Part shown: piece after piece, positions 34,066 to 43,284 of the stretch
How positions within the stretch are numbered: the stretch's first letter is position 1
How the letters are laid out: each line of letters starts with the position of its first letter
Source of the DNA: Pseudomonadales bacterium
GTDB taxonomy: Bacteria; Pseudomonadota; Gammaproteobacteria; Pseudomonadales; Azotimanducaceae
Length of the DNA stretch: 64,000 nucleotides
Assembly (NCBI GenBank): GCA_028285415.1
Contig: JANQPF010000014.1
Span: forward strand, 1 to 64,000
Reading direction: 5' to 3'
Translations under genes and position numbers: made by a program
Notes under the pieces: model-generated
What the model was told of the DNA's origin: nothing
Database searches by the model: none
What the model saw: the letters and a program-made list of their open reading frames with translations, nothing else

Positions 34066-35753
34066 TTCCTTGCCTCGTTTACATTTGCTTGCCAAGCAGA
34101 TTGAACCACTGTGAGAAGTAGGCCTTCTCTAACGTTGGTTTTAGTTGTCCGTTTTTGGTGCATCGCAACAGCCTTGCCATCGCTGTCCAAAACAAGTCCG
34201 CCAGACGAGCCACGTGTGGCCGCTTCATCAGAATCACATTCGTACTGCAGGAACCCCCCGGACACTTGACCGCTTGTACATTCAACGCTTCGCAAATCTT
34301 CTGAAGGACCATGAAAACTTAGAAATAGCTGTTCGCCAACTTCAGGAGGGGCAGACCGAATCTCTAACCTTGGTCCCGTAGCCCATAGTAAACGCTCAGC
34401 ATAGGCACCGAGTTCTACGCTGCGAAGCACAGCAAAGTCCTCAGATTGAGAGCTCAAAACAAAATCGCTACTCATCTCGAACCAGGTTGGTATCGCGACT
34501 GGATCGACGCCCACGGACGCGTAAAGCAACTCTCGAAGCTCCAAAAGTCCGAAGGTATATTTGGGATTTCCCATACTTTCCATGCTCTGAACACAATGAT
34601 ACGGAAGAAGAACGTCTGCGCCTCCAAGATAAATCCCATTGCACCAATATGACACCGTATCATCACGCCCAATCTGCATTTGACCAAGCCTAGACAAGAT
34701 GGAGCCAGTGAAGCGAGGTGCCTCTTGAAGCATTCTAAAGTTCTCCGAATAGGCAGCTGTGTCGAACGTTAAGTTGCCAAAATCTGGCCCGCCCTCCACA
34801 TTCAACCCCGCGAATAGCCTACTTACCCGTTGGCTATGTTCGGCGATATCGAGGATAGAAGAGAACACATTTAGCGAACGCCGGCTCGCTGGCGTTTCCG
34901 AATCTTGTTCTTCCTGTCCAGCGTAAGACACTGAGGGCGCACCTCGATGAATGCCTACCAGAGAATAGTTGTCAGTTAGAAACATAGGTGCTCCTGAACT
35001 GCCACCAATCGTGTCACAGTTGTGTCCCATTGGGTGAACATCCTGCTCTGTCATTTCTGGCACCGGCCCGTATCTTTGTCCATTGGTATAGCAGCCGTAC
35101 CGAGTCACCTGTTTTGGGGTAATTTTTTTTGGATGATGTACAACGATCATAGGCCAACCGCCCGAGGACGGTCCGATCTCCGCGACAGATAAGTCTGCCC
35201 GACCCCAAATCATTGCCGGGTCCTCCTCTTCATCTGCAGATTTAAGCAGCGCGTAGTCGACCAAGTTAGATAGTTCTATCTCAAGAGGGGTTGTTTCTAA
35301 GCTAAATATTCTAGTCTTGTTACCGTGTTTCGGATTGTTCCTATCACCCGGTAAGTTATAGGACATGATGAGTTTGATCGAAGTGATCTCATCGTAACTG
35401 GTTGTACGCCTGGTGGGTTTCTTCAAGCAGTGCGCGGCCGTTAGGATCAAGCGTGCATCAATCACAGTACCCGTACAATTGACCATTTTAGCCGAATCCC
35501 ACGTGACGGTGATCTTTCCGACAGGCTCGGCGACCTCGCGAATAGCGCTACCATCTTGATAGATGCTGATCGACTCCCATTTCATAATAGTAGCTGTTGG
35601 GTCATAGGCCTCTGGCGTAATTCCGAACGGATCCTTTACCACAGCCGAGACTGTTGTGAGCAAGTGGGGGTTGTTTGTGATAACCAGCGTAAAAACGATA
35701 AACGAGGCTAGCACAGTGGCAGCCCCAACGAGATAAGCGACTAAGCTGCGCAT
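34062..35753 (-). CDS. membrane-anchored protein with two trypsin-like protease domains
   Basis: A 563-residue protein with an N-terminal hydrophobic anchor (residues 5-25). Two chymotrypsin-fold domains follow. The first has AAHC (His108), DYAL (Asp166) and GGSSGAP (Ser253). The second has the equivalent PYHC, SEDFAVL and RGSSGGLV. Both triads appear complete, which is unusual for tandem arrays. The protein should act outside the cytoplasmic membrane. It is the last gene on the left arm of the large hydrolase cluster and is 28 bases from the trypsin-like lipoprotein gene. Confidence 0.85.
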   Translation of the reverse strand: MRSLVAYLVGAATVLASFIVFTLVITNNPHLLTTVSAVVKDPFGITPEAYDPTATIMKWESISIYQDGSAIREVAEPVGKITVTWDSAKMVNCTGTVIDARLILTAAHCLKKPTRRTTSYDEITSIKLIMSYNLPGDRNNPKHGNKTRIFSLETTPLEIELSNLVDYALLKSADEEEDPAMIWGRADLSVAEIGPSSGGWPMIVVHHPKKITPKQVTRYGCYTNGQRYGPVPEMTEQDVHPMGHNCDTIGGSSGAPMFLTDNYSLVGIHRGAPSVSYAGQEEQDSETPASRRSLNVFSSILDIAEHSQRVSRLFAGLNVEGGPDFGNLTFDTAAYSENFRMLQEAPRFTGSILSRLGQMQIGRDDTVSYWCNGIYLGGADVLLPYHCVQSMESMGNPKYTFGLLELRELLYASVGVDPVAIPTWFEMSSDFVLSSQSEDFAVLRSVELGAYAERLLWATGPRLEIRSAPPEVGEQLFLSFHGPSEDLRSVECTSGQVSGGFLQYECDSDEAATRGSSGGLVLDSDGKAVAMHQKRTTKTNVREGLLLTVVQSAWQANVNEARN

Positions 35754-35781
35754 GGTAGTTACTTGCCGGCCAACAGAGATA

Positions 35782-36981
35782 TCAACGACCTATGCTTACC
35801 TGTTCACCGCTGGTTGATGTTGAGTTTCTGAGCCATGTTTGCACATCTGCATCGACTCGAACGTAGACACCTCCGTCTCCGCAATGCGGCCAGTTTGGAT
35901 TCGCACCAAATCCGACAATTGCGCGAGAGGTTGCGGCGGCTAGAAAGTAGTCCTTAGGCCATTGCGGTAAGGTACCCGTACTTCCAGGCGGCTGTTTGAT
36001 CACATAGATGGTGCCCCCGCTATCACCGCCGCAAGTATCTGGAGCGGGCGGTCCTTGATGTTCTCCTAAGCCCGCTACAAGTTCGATATCTTTGATGCAG
36101 CCATATTGATACTCGTCCGGATTTCCATTTTTAAAACCTGAGCAAGACGGAGACACCATCGGGATCTCCGCAAATTGTTTTAACCCTAGTAGGCGTTCGT
36201 TGTTCGGGCCTCGTTCCTCTGTTAAGCCGAAGCCTACTGCGACAAGCCATGCTGCGTTATCAATCCAACTTACTTCCGCTAATCTCATCGGTGCGATTGG
36301 TGCTTGAGAAGAAAGTTTCACCAATACCAAATCTCTATCAGTGGGCTGCAGGCTGGATTGCTGGCATTTTACAGGCGTTGTAGTCGCATACTCTAAACAA
36401 TGCGCAACCCCAATCCGCTCCTGGCTGGGATCTTCGGTTAGATCTTTGTGTAAACCAAAAACCACATCAGTGATCTCCCAATCAACACTCTCCCATCCAG
36501 TCGAGGCTTGCACCTCACCAGGTTCTAAACAGTGTCGTGCCGACAAAACATACGATTGAGAGATTAATGAGCCTGAGCACAATGATTCGTGAGATTTGCC
36601 AGTACTATCGACCGCACTAAGGATCAGCGCAACTGTATTGCCAAAGTGATCTCGGTCTGCTGGCAGGCTGCCAAAGTAGATTTCTTCAAAAATAAAGTTC
36701 GGCAGACATTCACCGTCTTCGTTCACGTGATCAGCGAGATAACACATTCCCCGTTGAAATCGCGGGTCATCAGTTAGAGTTGAAACTTCGACGGAGGCGT
36801 CAACTCCTTCTTCTCTCTCAACAGCAACAGTTCTGTCCAAGGTTGGGCTATCTTCTGAGGCATTTTCACGATCAGACACGCTAGCGTCTTGTTGCGAAGC
36901 AGTATCTCGAAAAGGTGTATCACCACATGAGGTCATGAATCCGACCAGAACAACAAAAGTAACCAAACGTATGGCGCTCAT
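35782..36981 (-). CDS. trypsin-like serine protease lipoprotein
   Basis: A 399-residue protein from ATG 36981 (frame opens at 36999). The signal ends in the lipobox FMTSC, so the mature protein starts with a lipid-modified cysteine and a disordered, acidic stretch of 60 residues. The protease domain has SARHC (His), DRDLVLVKL (Asp) and CGGDSGGTI (Ser), which is a full S1 triad. The histidine motif reads RHC rather than AHC. It lies in the left arm between the coiled-coil lipoprotein gene and the double trypsin gene, with short gaps, so it is likely co-transcribed. Confidence 0.87.
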   Translation of the reverse strand: MSAIRLVTFVVLVGFMTSCGDTPFRDTASQQDASVSDRENASEDSPTLDRTVAVEREEGVDASVEVSTLTDDPRFQRGMCYLADHVNEDGECLPNFIFEEIYFGSLPADRDHFGNTVALILSAVDSTGKSHESLCSGSLISQSYVLSARHCLEPGEVQASTGWESVDWEITDVVFGLHKDLTEDPSQERIGVAHCLEYATTTPVKCQQSSLQPTDRDLVLVKLSSQAPIAPMRLAEVSWIDNAAWLVAVGFGLTEERGPNNERLLGLKQFAEIPMVSPSCSGFKNGNPDEYQYGCIKDIELVAGLGEHQGPPAPDTCGGDSGGTIYVIKQPPGSTGTLPQWPKDYFLAAATSRAIVGFGANPNWPHCGDGGVYVRVDADVQTWLRNSTSTSGEQVSIGR

Positions 36982-36999
36982 CAAACCTACTCCGCCCAA

Positions 37000-38349
37000 T
37001 CAGTTAGTATCAGAACCCGACTCTTCTTCGATTATCGCGTCATCACCCTGCGCTCTCAGCAGTTCATATTGCAACCTAGCGGTATACGCAGCCTCTTTGG
37101 CCTCGTAGTAAGCGGCTTGCTTGTTGGAATAATCAACCTTTAACTGCACCAGCTCTGTCGGTATCGATACGATCGCCTTCGCGGCTTTAGGTACCATCCC
37201 TAAGGCTTGAACAAGTTCGTTGGGCGTGACTGACTTGTAACGCGTTAGCATGCCGTCGTTAAACTCAAACTCGAAGTTGTTGGTCGAAAAAATTGCCTTG
37301 GGAAGGGACACATAGCCAAGCAAGCGCGCATCGGCGATCGTGGCATACAATGACTCGACAAAAGCCTCAGAACTCGGCTCAGTGTTGAAGATATCGAAAC
37401 GTATGACTCGCGTTGTGGGGTAAACCAATCCGTTGATCAGTGTACCGTCCGCGAGTGGAGTAGAACTTGGTTGATCCGATTTGAGTTCAAACCGATAGCA
37501 AAGATTTTTCTCAGCCAGCTTTTTCTCTAGCTTTTCATCCCATTCGGCGTCGTAAAAGTCTATGTCGAACAGAAACGTGAGTTCTTTCTTTTTGCAGCGA
37601 TCATCTGCACGCGCTTCTCCATCGGAGCTAAGCGTTCGTACAACTCCCGGTGGTGGTCCACCTACAAATCCCAATGCCGCAATTGTCTCTGCTAGGGCGA
37701 CAAAGATTTCATCCGCCTGACCATCAGATGTTGCCGTACCCCCGCTCAGCAAACCTTGTGCTGTAGTTTTAACTTCCACAGTCTCAGAGCTAAACGCGCT
37801 TCTGTTGACTTGCGCAACAAACCGATTTGCCTCATCGACGACTGGCTTCGTCGCCGACAAGGTGACTGTATCCGAAAACTCTTTTGGGTCGCGTTGGAAC
37901 GTACTTAGTTCGGCTTCTTTAGACTGCAGGAACTCTTCACTCTTGGCTTGTTTCTTTTTCAGTACGAGCAACTTCAGCCTTGCCACTTCGAGCTCAAGCT
38001 CAAGCTTTGGTTTTGCACCATCTGGACTCGCTCCACCTACCATGGATTCCAAATCGATGACTTTTTGTTTAGCTGTAGACACCGCCACTTTGAAGGCTCC
38101 GACCCGATCCTTAGCGGCTTTAACAGCGTCTTCTAGCTTCTTTTCAGTTTGTTTCTCGCGGACAATTTTGAGCTGTACCAGCTGCCTAGGCACTGAATAC
38201 AAAACCCCTTCATACAAGCCGCTTGCAACTTTTCGGCTCACCACTGATGAGTTACAGTTCTTCGCACAACCCAAGCTTTTGTCCGCTCCATTGAGTTTTG
38301 CCGCACAACCGAATGTGAAGAGCACCGCAAGAATTACCAACAAACGCAT
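37000..38349 (-). CDS. coiled-coil lipoprotein, family member A
   Basis: A 449-residue protein with a lipobox ending in FGCA. Residues 60-160 form a coiled coil. Several segments match the 908-residue lipoprotein at 50216: a Y-x-V-P-R-x-L-V segment early on; a P-V-V-D-E-A segment followed by R-x-A-F-S-S-x-x-V-x-V and G-L-L; and F-x-x-G-M-x-T-x-Y near the C-terminus. The shared pattern indicates a family. The function is unknown; a scaffold in the envelope is plausible. One base from the next gene's frame suggests tight co-transcription. Confidence 0.75.
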   Translation of the reverse strand: MRLLVILAVLFTFGCAAKLNGADKSLGCAKNCNSSVVSRKVASGLYEGVLYSVPRQLVQLKIVREKQTEKKLEDAVKAAKDRVGAFKVAVSTAKQKVIDLESMVGGASPDGAKPKLELELEVARLKLLVLKKKQAKSEEFLQSKEAELSTFQRDPKEFSDTVTLSATKPVVDEANRFVAQVNRSAFSSETVEVKTTAQGLLSGGTATSDGQADEIFVALAETIAALGFVGGPPPGVVRTLSSDGEARADDRCKKKELTFLFDIDFYDAEWDEKLEKKLAEKNLCYRFELKSDQPSSTPLADGTLINGLVYPTTRVIRFDIFNTEPSSEAFVESLYATIADARLLGYVSLPKAIFSTNNFEFEFNDGMLTRYKSVTPNELVQALGMVPKAAKAIVSIPTELVQLKVDYSNKQAAYYEAKEAAYTARLQYELLRAQGDDAIIEEESGSDTN

Positions 38350-39398
38350 TTCGCCTCCATTGCTTTAGTCGCTTCATAGGATAGATCTGTCGCAAGCGAC
38401 CATATTCTCGCACCAGAATGGCGAATCTCACGCTTCATGTCTGGCTTAGTAGAGTATTAGGCATGGAAGTGTGGAGGACTTGAACTAGACCGAAAGCGAA
38501 ATCAATGAATCGCAGAACGTATCGTTAGTACCCTATAGAATCTAGTTTGACTGATCGCGAACTCTTGCAAGCCTTCATATATCGTTGTCCCGATCGGCCA
38601 GTGAGGCCGTGGGTCTCACATCAACCTGATCTTTCCTTCCCTCAGAAAGGTAGGAAAAACCTCCTACACCCACCGACCAGTTCAATAGGCGTGCACCCAT
38701 GATTAACAAGCTCGAGAGGTACAGTACCTCGCCAACCGGCTTGAACCACCGTGTATAGATGGATGCTCAATCGGTCAAAACTACTTCTCGTAACTACGTC
38801 CATACGAATGCTATCTGGTAGTGCAACGACTCGAGAGTAGTCGATATCATGCTACTAGAGAGTAGATCAATCAGCATTCGATACCGCCGGTTCCCAATAT
38901 TCCATCACTCCCCGCCATCGCACACCAACGTGATAATCCATGGCGATAGTTAACCCACCGGCTAGGAAGAGGAACACGAAATCAATGTCTATTGGCATTT
39001 CCCGCTGATAGCGAATTGTCGCAACGTAGAGCCGACCTGTTGGACTCGATAGTGGGTGAGGTATCCATATTCGTAGCCGAGACTACCGGTACCAACTTGG
39101 GACGGAGTGTCTGATCATGCCCAGATTGAAGTATTACTCTTCCGGAGAAATCGATGAGTCCTGCACGCGACCACAAAGGGGCTCTCCAACGAAGTAGCAG
39201 ATCATCGGAAGGAGGTTATTCATCGGATCATGACGAGCCTACCCAACGAAGCACTGGAAGGATTGATATCATGAAGGTTGGCATGGCGACCTCTTTGTTG
39301 TTTGCCAATCCACAGCGAATTCAGGTTCATCGGAACGAACTCGTATCGTGCAGTTCGATTGTGAAGCCTTGGGGGGGCGCGTTAGAAGGTCTCGAGAT
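38350..39398. other. long intergenic region with inverted repeats
   Basis: No gene is supported here. Inverted repeats are visible: GAGGTAC-A-GTACCTC at 38716-38730, CGGCC-AGTGA-GGCCG near 38597, and GTAGGA-AAAACC-TCCTAC near 38650. They may be hairpins in a long untranslated leader for the left-arm genes or relics of mobile DNA. Confidence 0.45.
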
Positions 39399-39842
39399 TT
39401 ACTTTTTTATGTTCTCAACCTTTGAGGCCACTGATTTCTGCTCACAAATGTAGATATCAGAGGACGGCATCTTACGACAGGTCGGTGCCATTGATTCACC
39501 AAACAATACTTGAGTGAATATGAGTACTCCTAGCAAGATCATTCCTGTTAGTAACGTCAGTACATGCGCGACACCAAAACCTTGAATCAACTTGGCTCCG
39601 TCGGCGTTCTGAGCTGTTTGACCATTCAGTCTACTATCACTCGCGTTGTGTTGAGCTTTGGTCGCGATCGCAAAGATTAGAATCCCGAGAATGACCGTTG
39701 CCAAAAGGCATAGCAGGGCAATCACCGTGGCAACGAAGACCCAACTATCAGCACTCGCGAACTTCTCTAAGCCGTAAACAAACCCGCCCGCACCAAGCGC
39801 CAGCGTGTATTTGTTGAAATCAACAAGCGCTTCATAGTTCAT
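39399..39842 (-). CDS. membrane protein, unknown
   Basis: A 147-residue protein with two strong membrane helices (residues 34-60 and 88-112) and a polar loop between them. The C-terminal tail has two cysteines and basic residues. No family is recognised. It is preceded by the 114-residue protein gene with a 13-base gap and belongs to the left arm that begins at the SGNH hydrolase gene. Its placement next to a nuclease-protease gene suggests a pore, anchor or immunity role, but no direct evidence is visible. Confidence 0.6.
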   Translation of the reverse strand: MNYEALVDFNKYTLALGAGGFVYGLEKFASADSWVFVATVIALLCLLATVILGILIFAIATKAQHNASDSRLNGQTAQNADGAKLIQGFGVAHVLTLLTGMILLGVLIFTQVLFGESMAPTCRKMPSSDIYICEQKSVASKVENIKK

Positions 39843-39855
39843 GCTTCCATCCAGT

Positions 39856-40200
39856 CTAGTCTGGACAATACGGACAGATCTTTAAAATCAGACTCTGCTT
39901 ACTAAACACCTCGGGAGGTGCTTCCGCAATGGCGGCGCCTAACATCAACATTGCAGTACGAATGTCTCGTGCATTTACGGGCAACGGGCTTTCCGAATCT
40001 CGAACGCGTAGATTATGAGCTTGTTCAATGTTGCCAATCAGGTTTTCTTGCAGAAAACGCTCTTCATGATCGACGATCGCATGGAGTTCCTCGAAAGGGA
40101 ACTCCTTAAAGGGAATTAGTGCGGATCTGGTGAGCTCCAAACCGCGCTTTGCCATCTCGTCCTTCACAAACTGTTCGTGGTGGCTTCGGTCCGTATCCAC
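39856..40200 (-). CDS. small protein of unknown function, left arm
   Basis: A 114-residue, mostly helical and charged protein with a C-terminal ICPYCPD segment. It lies ten bases downstream of the protease-nuclease gene and 13 bases before the membrane protein gene, so it is translated as part of the same unit. The two terminal cysteines could bind metal or form a disulfide. I do not recognise the family. Confidence 0.55.
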   Translation of the reverse strand: MDTDRSHHEQFVKDEMAKRGLELTRSALIPFKEFPFEELHAIVDHEERFLQENLIGNIEQAHNLRVRDSESPLPVNARDIRTAMLMLGAAIAEAPPEVFSKQSLILKICPYCPD

Positions 40201-40209
40201 TGATCTCTC

Positions 40210-42018
40210 CTAAGGTAGCGTCGTTGGATCTTGGTCGAGTGCAACCTCACGGATAATCACATCACTCTCTCTAGCAGACAAGCTGTCCACACCAATCAAG
40301 GCGTCAAGCTCAAGCTCGGTCAAAGACTGAATCAGTTGAATAGGTACGCGGTAGGTCTTGTAGTCACCAAACGCTTCTCTGACGTCTCCAATAAGGTTTT
40401 TCTGCGTCTGTAGGTAGCCAGCTGCCACTAATTCCCCGTTTTCTGATTCTGTGCATGCGATCTTCCAATACTGGACTGGAATTTGGAATTCACGCCGATA
40501 CATAGGATCGTCTGGGCTGAACACGGGGCCGGTGAAAATACTGGCGCGGATGTTCTGCTCTGAAGCCACATCCAAGATATAGTCTTCCAGGTCCAGCCAA
40601 GTCCTGCGATTTAGGTCCTTATGCTGTGGGGCGCAATTGGTGTAATGGAAGGTGTCTTCCTCCGCTTTCTCCCGCGCCCGGCGAGAACCCCATACGGGAG
40701 ATAGACGTCTCACTAGATGGCCTCGGTCATAGTCATTCCTAATGTATGCACGGTTATCGATCTGCAGGTCACCTGGTATGCGGGGATCGAGTCGCCACAC
40801 ATCGTTGCCGCGACGAAGCGAGACCAATCTTGAGCCATCCACATTCACTGCGGTGACAAAAGGCAACCGACGACGTCGACTCATGGCAACCGAAAAATGT
40901 GTGTACTTCAGCTCAGGGTCTCGCCCAACCTGCACAACGTCCGATGAATCCGCGGGTAGGGGGAGTGGAATACGGGTGTCAAGGAAGTCTGGGTCATAAC
41001 CATCGTCCTCATCCCAACGGTCCGAAGAAAATGACCGCGCTTCGGCAAGCCCGTCAGTCTCTCCTAAATCCGCCCTCACATCTGGTGCTTCGCCAACATG
41101 TTGAGTGGCGACGCTTTCCAATACCTCATTAGCCCGGCGATTTCCTTCGTTGGTTTGGTTTTTCAACCACGCAAAAATGCGGCTGATGCGAACCCCTTCG
41201 TTGGCTACCCACGTGCCACCCGGTCCTGGAACGCCCGCATGGTGTAGTGCTACTGCCTGCCATTGGTCATTGAGTACAGGAGAACCCGACGCTCCCGGAT
41301 CCGTATCCGTCGAATAGTGGATAAAGTCGTCATCCGGTGCGTCGGGGATCCCTAAAATCTTACTGTCACGTAGGGCAACCCGCTTAAACCCACCGTTTGG
41401 ATGTTGAACGATCGATACTGGCTCATTGATCAACGCCTTGCCAGAATCAGGGATCAGTGGAATCGTGCCGAAGTCTGATAGCTGGGCACCACCCGAGTTA
41501 GTGCTTTCCACGCCTACAAACGTGAAGTCTAAATGCGCATTCGTGATAAAGAGCAGATCTGGCCGTAGCGCAAATGTTGTAGTGCCTTTAGGTCGAAAAT
41601 CGAGATCTAACTCAAAGTCGAATTCAACAAAACTGCCTACCGACTGGGCTTCATCATCGAGGACGTGGTTGTTAGTCAGCAATATGCCAGGGCCAACCAA
41701 GAAACCCGTTCCTGACCCAAGCGGTACCCCTAGGTCATCCACAATGTGAACCTTGCCGACCGAGCGGGTTGTATCAACGGCTTGTTCAAAGTAGTTGGCG
41801 TGAAACAGATTGTTCTCACCTAGTATGCGCTCAAGAGCCGCCCGGTCTCGCGGGTTGATCGTCCGCAAGCGTGTTTCGTACCGACTTTCGCTTTCCAGCA
41901 CTTGGATCTGCGTTGCCGACGGCGTGCTGAGCCGATTCTGTTCAAGATTCCTCGACGCGGAATACCTGCGCTCCGCATCAGAGCACTCCTGTGAAAAACG
42001 TTCCTCAATCATAGTCAT
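40210..42018 (-). CDS. trypsin-like protease fused to a NUC1/EndoG-type nuclease
   Basis: A 602-residue protein from the ATG at 42018, preceded by GGAAGGAG. The frame is open upstream to 42192, but there it codes for the end of the SGNH hydrolase. The protease domain has NNHVL (His118), LDFTFVGV (Asp164) and GASGSP (Ser244). About 130 residues of linker follow. The nuclease domain has DRGH (His434) and the metal-binding asparagine motif in TNCAPQHKDLN. EndoG-type enzymes cut both DNA and RNA without sequence preference. Protease activation of a nuclease on one chain suggests an effector, but this is inference. Confidence 0.85.
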   Translation of the reverse strand: MTMIEERFSQECSDAERRYSASRNLEQNRLSTPSATQIQVLESESRYETRLRTINPRDRAALERILGENNLFHANYFEQAVDTTRSVGKVHIVDDLGVPLGSGTGFLVGPGILLTNNHVLDDEAQSVGSFVEFDFELDLDFRPKGTTTFALRPDLLFITNAHLDFTFVGVESTNSGGAQLSDFGTIPLIPDSGKALINEPVSIVQHPNGGFKRVALRDSKILGIPDAPDDDFIHYSTDTDPGASGSPVLNDQWQAVALHHAGVPGPGGTWVANEGVRISRIFAWLKNQTNEGNRRANEVLESVATQHVGEAPDVRADLGETDGLAEARSFSSDRWDEDDGYDPDFLDTRIPLPLPADSSDVVQVGRDPELKYTHFSVAMSRRRRLPFVTAVNVDGSRLVSLRRGNDVWRLDPRIPGDLQIDNRAYIRNDYDRGHLVRRLSPVWGSRRAREKAEEDTFHYTNCAPQHKDLNRRTWLDLEDYILDVASEQNIRASIFTGPVFSPDDPMYRREFQIPVQYWKIACTESENGELVAAGYLQTQKNLIGDVREAFGDYKTYRVPIQLIQSLTELELDALIGVDSLSARESDVIIREVALDQDPTTLP

Positions 42019-42030
42019 GGTTTTCGCTCC

Positions 42031-42992
42031 TTCCTGTGGCGCTGTGTTCCGATCCGGCCGCGAGACATGCCTCCCCGTCCCGCTTTCTAGGTGTTCAATA
42101 CTTCTTTTGAATCGATTGGCGACCACCCGAAACGCGTCGTCATTCGGGTGCAGCTCATCGTGCCAATCCGTCTTGCCACTGCTCCCCGACAATCCACATG
42201 CACAACCCGGCCATCAAACTCAGATGTTAGATCGACCAACGCCCCATTAAATCGATCGATGAGAACTCTCGTAACGTCTCGTTGCAACGATCTGTCTCTG
42301 ATTCCAATCTGCTTCATTGGTTTGCCCAACCACTTCCCTCTGTCGGGTATCGCCCAATCGTAACCGTGGCATAGGATGGTGAGATCGGAGTCGTGGTTCA
42401 GCACGAGGTTGAAGAAGCTTCGATAGTGATCCGTCACCTCGGATAGAAACCGCTGGAACAACGCGTTCGGGTAATCCCGCGGGTCTCTCCCCTCAGCAAA
42501 TGGGTGGAGCATGGTGGCCAACCGGCCATCGCCGACCATGTCATTGCCTCCACCGCTGATCAGGAAATAGGAGGGGGTAACGCGCTCGAGTGCCGCACCC
42601 ACTTCGTCTTGGTCGATCATCTCCGACAGGGTGTGACCGGCGCCCCCTAAGCTCCAGACCGCATATTCCTTCGACAACACATCCACCACATCATCAAGCA
42701 GAATCGGGTACTGAAACCACGAATCGCCTTCCGAGACGATCCTCGGACCCATGTAACCGCGAGCGATTTTGTCGCGGTACCGCTCCTTACGCCGCTTGCG
42801 TGATGTGGCATTGAAAGAGCCAACGAAGAAATCACCTTCGAGCCCCTCATCATCTACCATATCGGGATTAATTCTTAGAGACGGGGCGAATGCGTGAGAG
42901 CGCTTGGGATCGACCTCAACGTAGGGCCGTAAGTCAGCTTCGCTCACCGAGGCGTCGGCGAGTTTTCTTTTCAGCCCCCTTAGCGTAATCAT
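42031..42992 (-). pseudogene. SGNH/GDSL hydrolase gene, frameshifted near its 3' end
   Basis: From ATG 42992 (GGAAGG five bases upstream) the frame encodes SGNH blocks: GDSW (Ser91), GGAGHTL and SGGGND (Asn150), then an unmatched tail. The missing block V, with its D-x-x-H, occurs as DWHDELHP in the next frame at about 42,160. A one-base loss near 42,190 explains this. If the frames were joined, the hydrolase would run without a stop into the protease-nuclease protein. A fusion of the three domains, cut by this frameshift, is therefore possible. Removal of acyl or acetyl groups from sugars or lipids is typical of the family. Confidence 0.65.
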
Positions 42993-43284
42993 GCGAACCT
43001 TCCAATTGATCGAATCAGGCCTGGAAGGACAGACAGCCTTGGACGGTGCCCGCCTCGATCGGCATCAGTTCCCACATCGACCACTTGATTGTGCTTCAGC
43101 TGATTCACGAGGACGTCTCCCAAATACGCCTTTATTCACTACTGCCATATCTATGCTTTTTGTCCCATGGACATACGTTGAATTCTCCTTCACCCGCGCG
43201 AAGATAGAGAATTGCTCGTCTAAGTGAGGTATTTCCCATACTTGTTGCAGTAAGTCCTTCGCAACAGATTAGAAAAAGAACGAA
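42993..43284. promoter_or_regulatory. divergent promoter region of the two-armed cluster
   Basis: The 292-base gap between the SGNH gene (left) and the heme peroxidase gene (right). No convincing small gene is seen. Both arms must be started from here or from the internal gaps. No specific operator or promoter motif can be named. Confidence 0.45.

Noticed and set aside
39154-39453. A 99-codon plus-strand frame
   Set aside because: Composition is unlike a protein and its end overlaps the membrane protein gene on the other strand.
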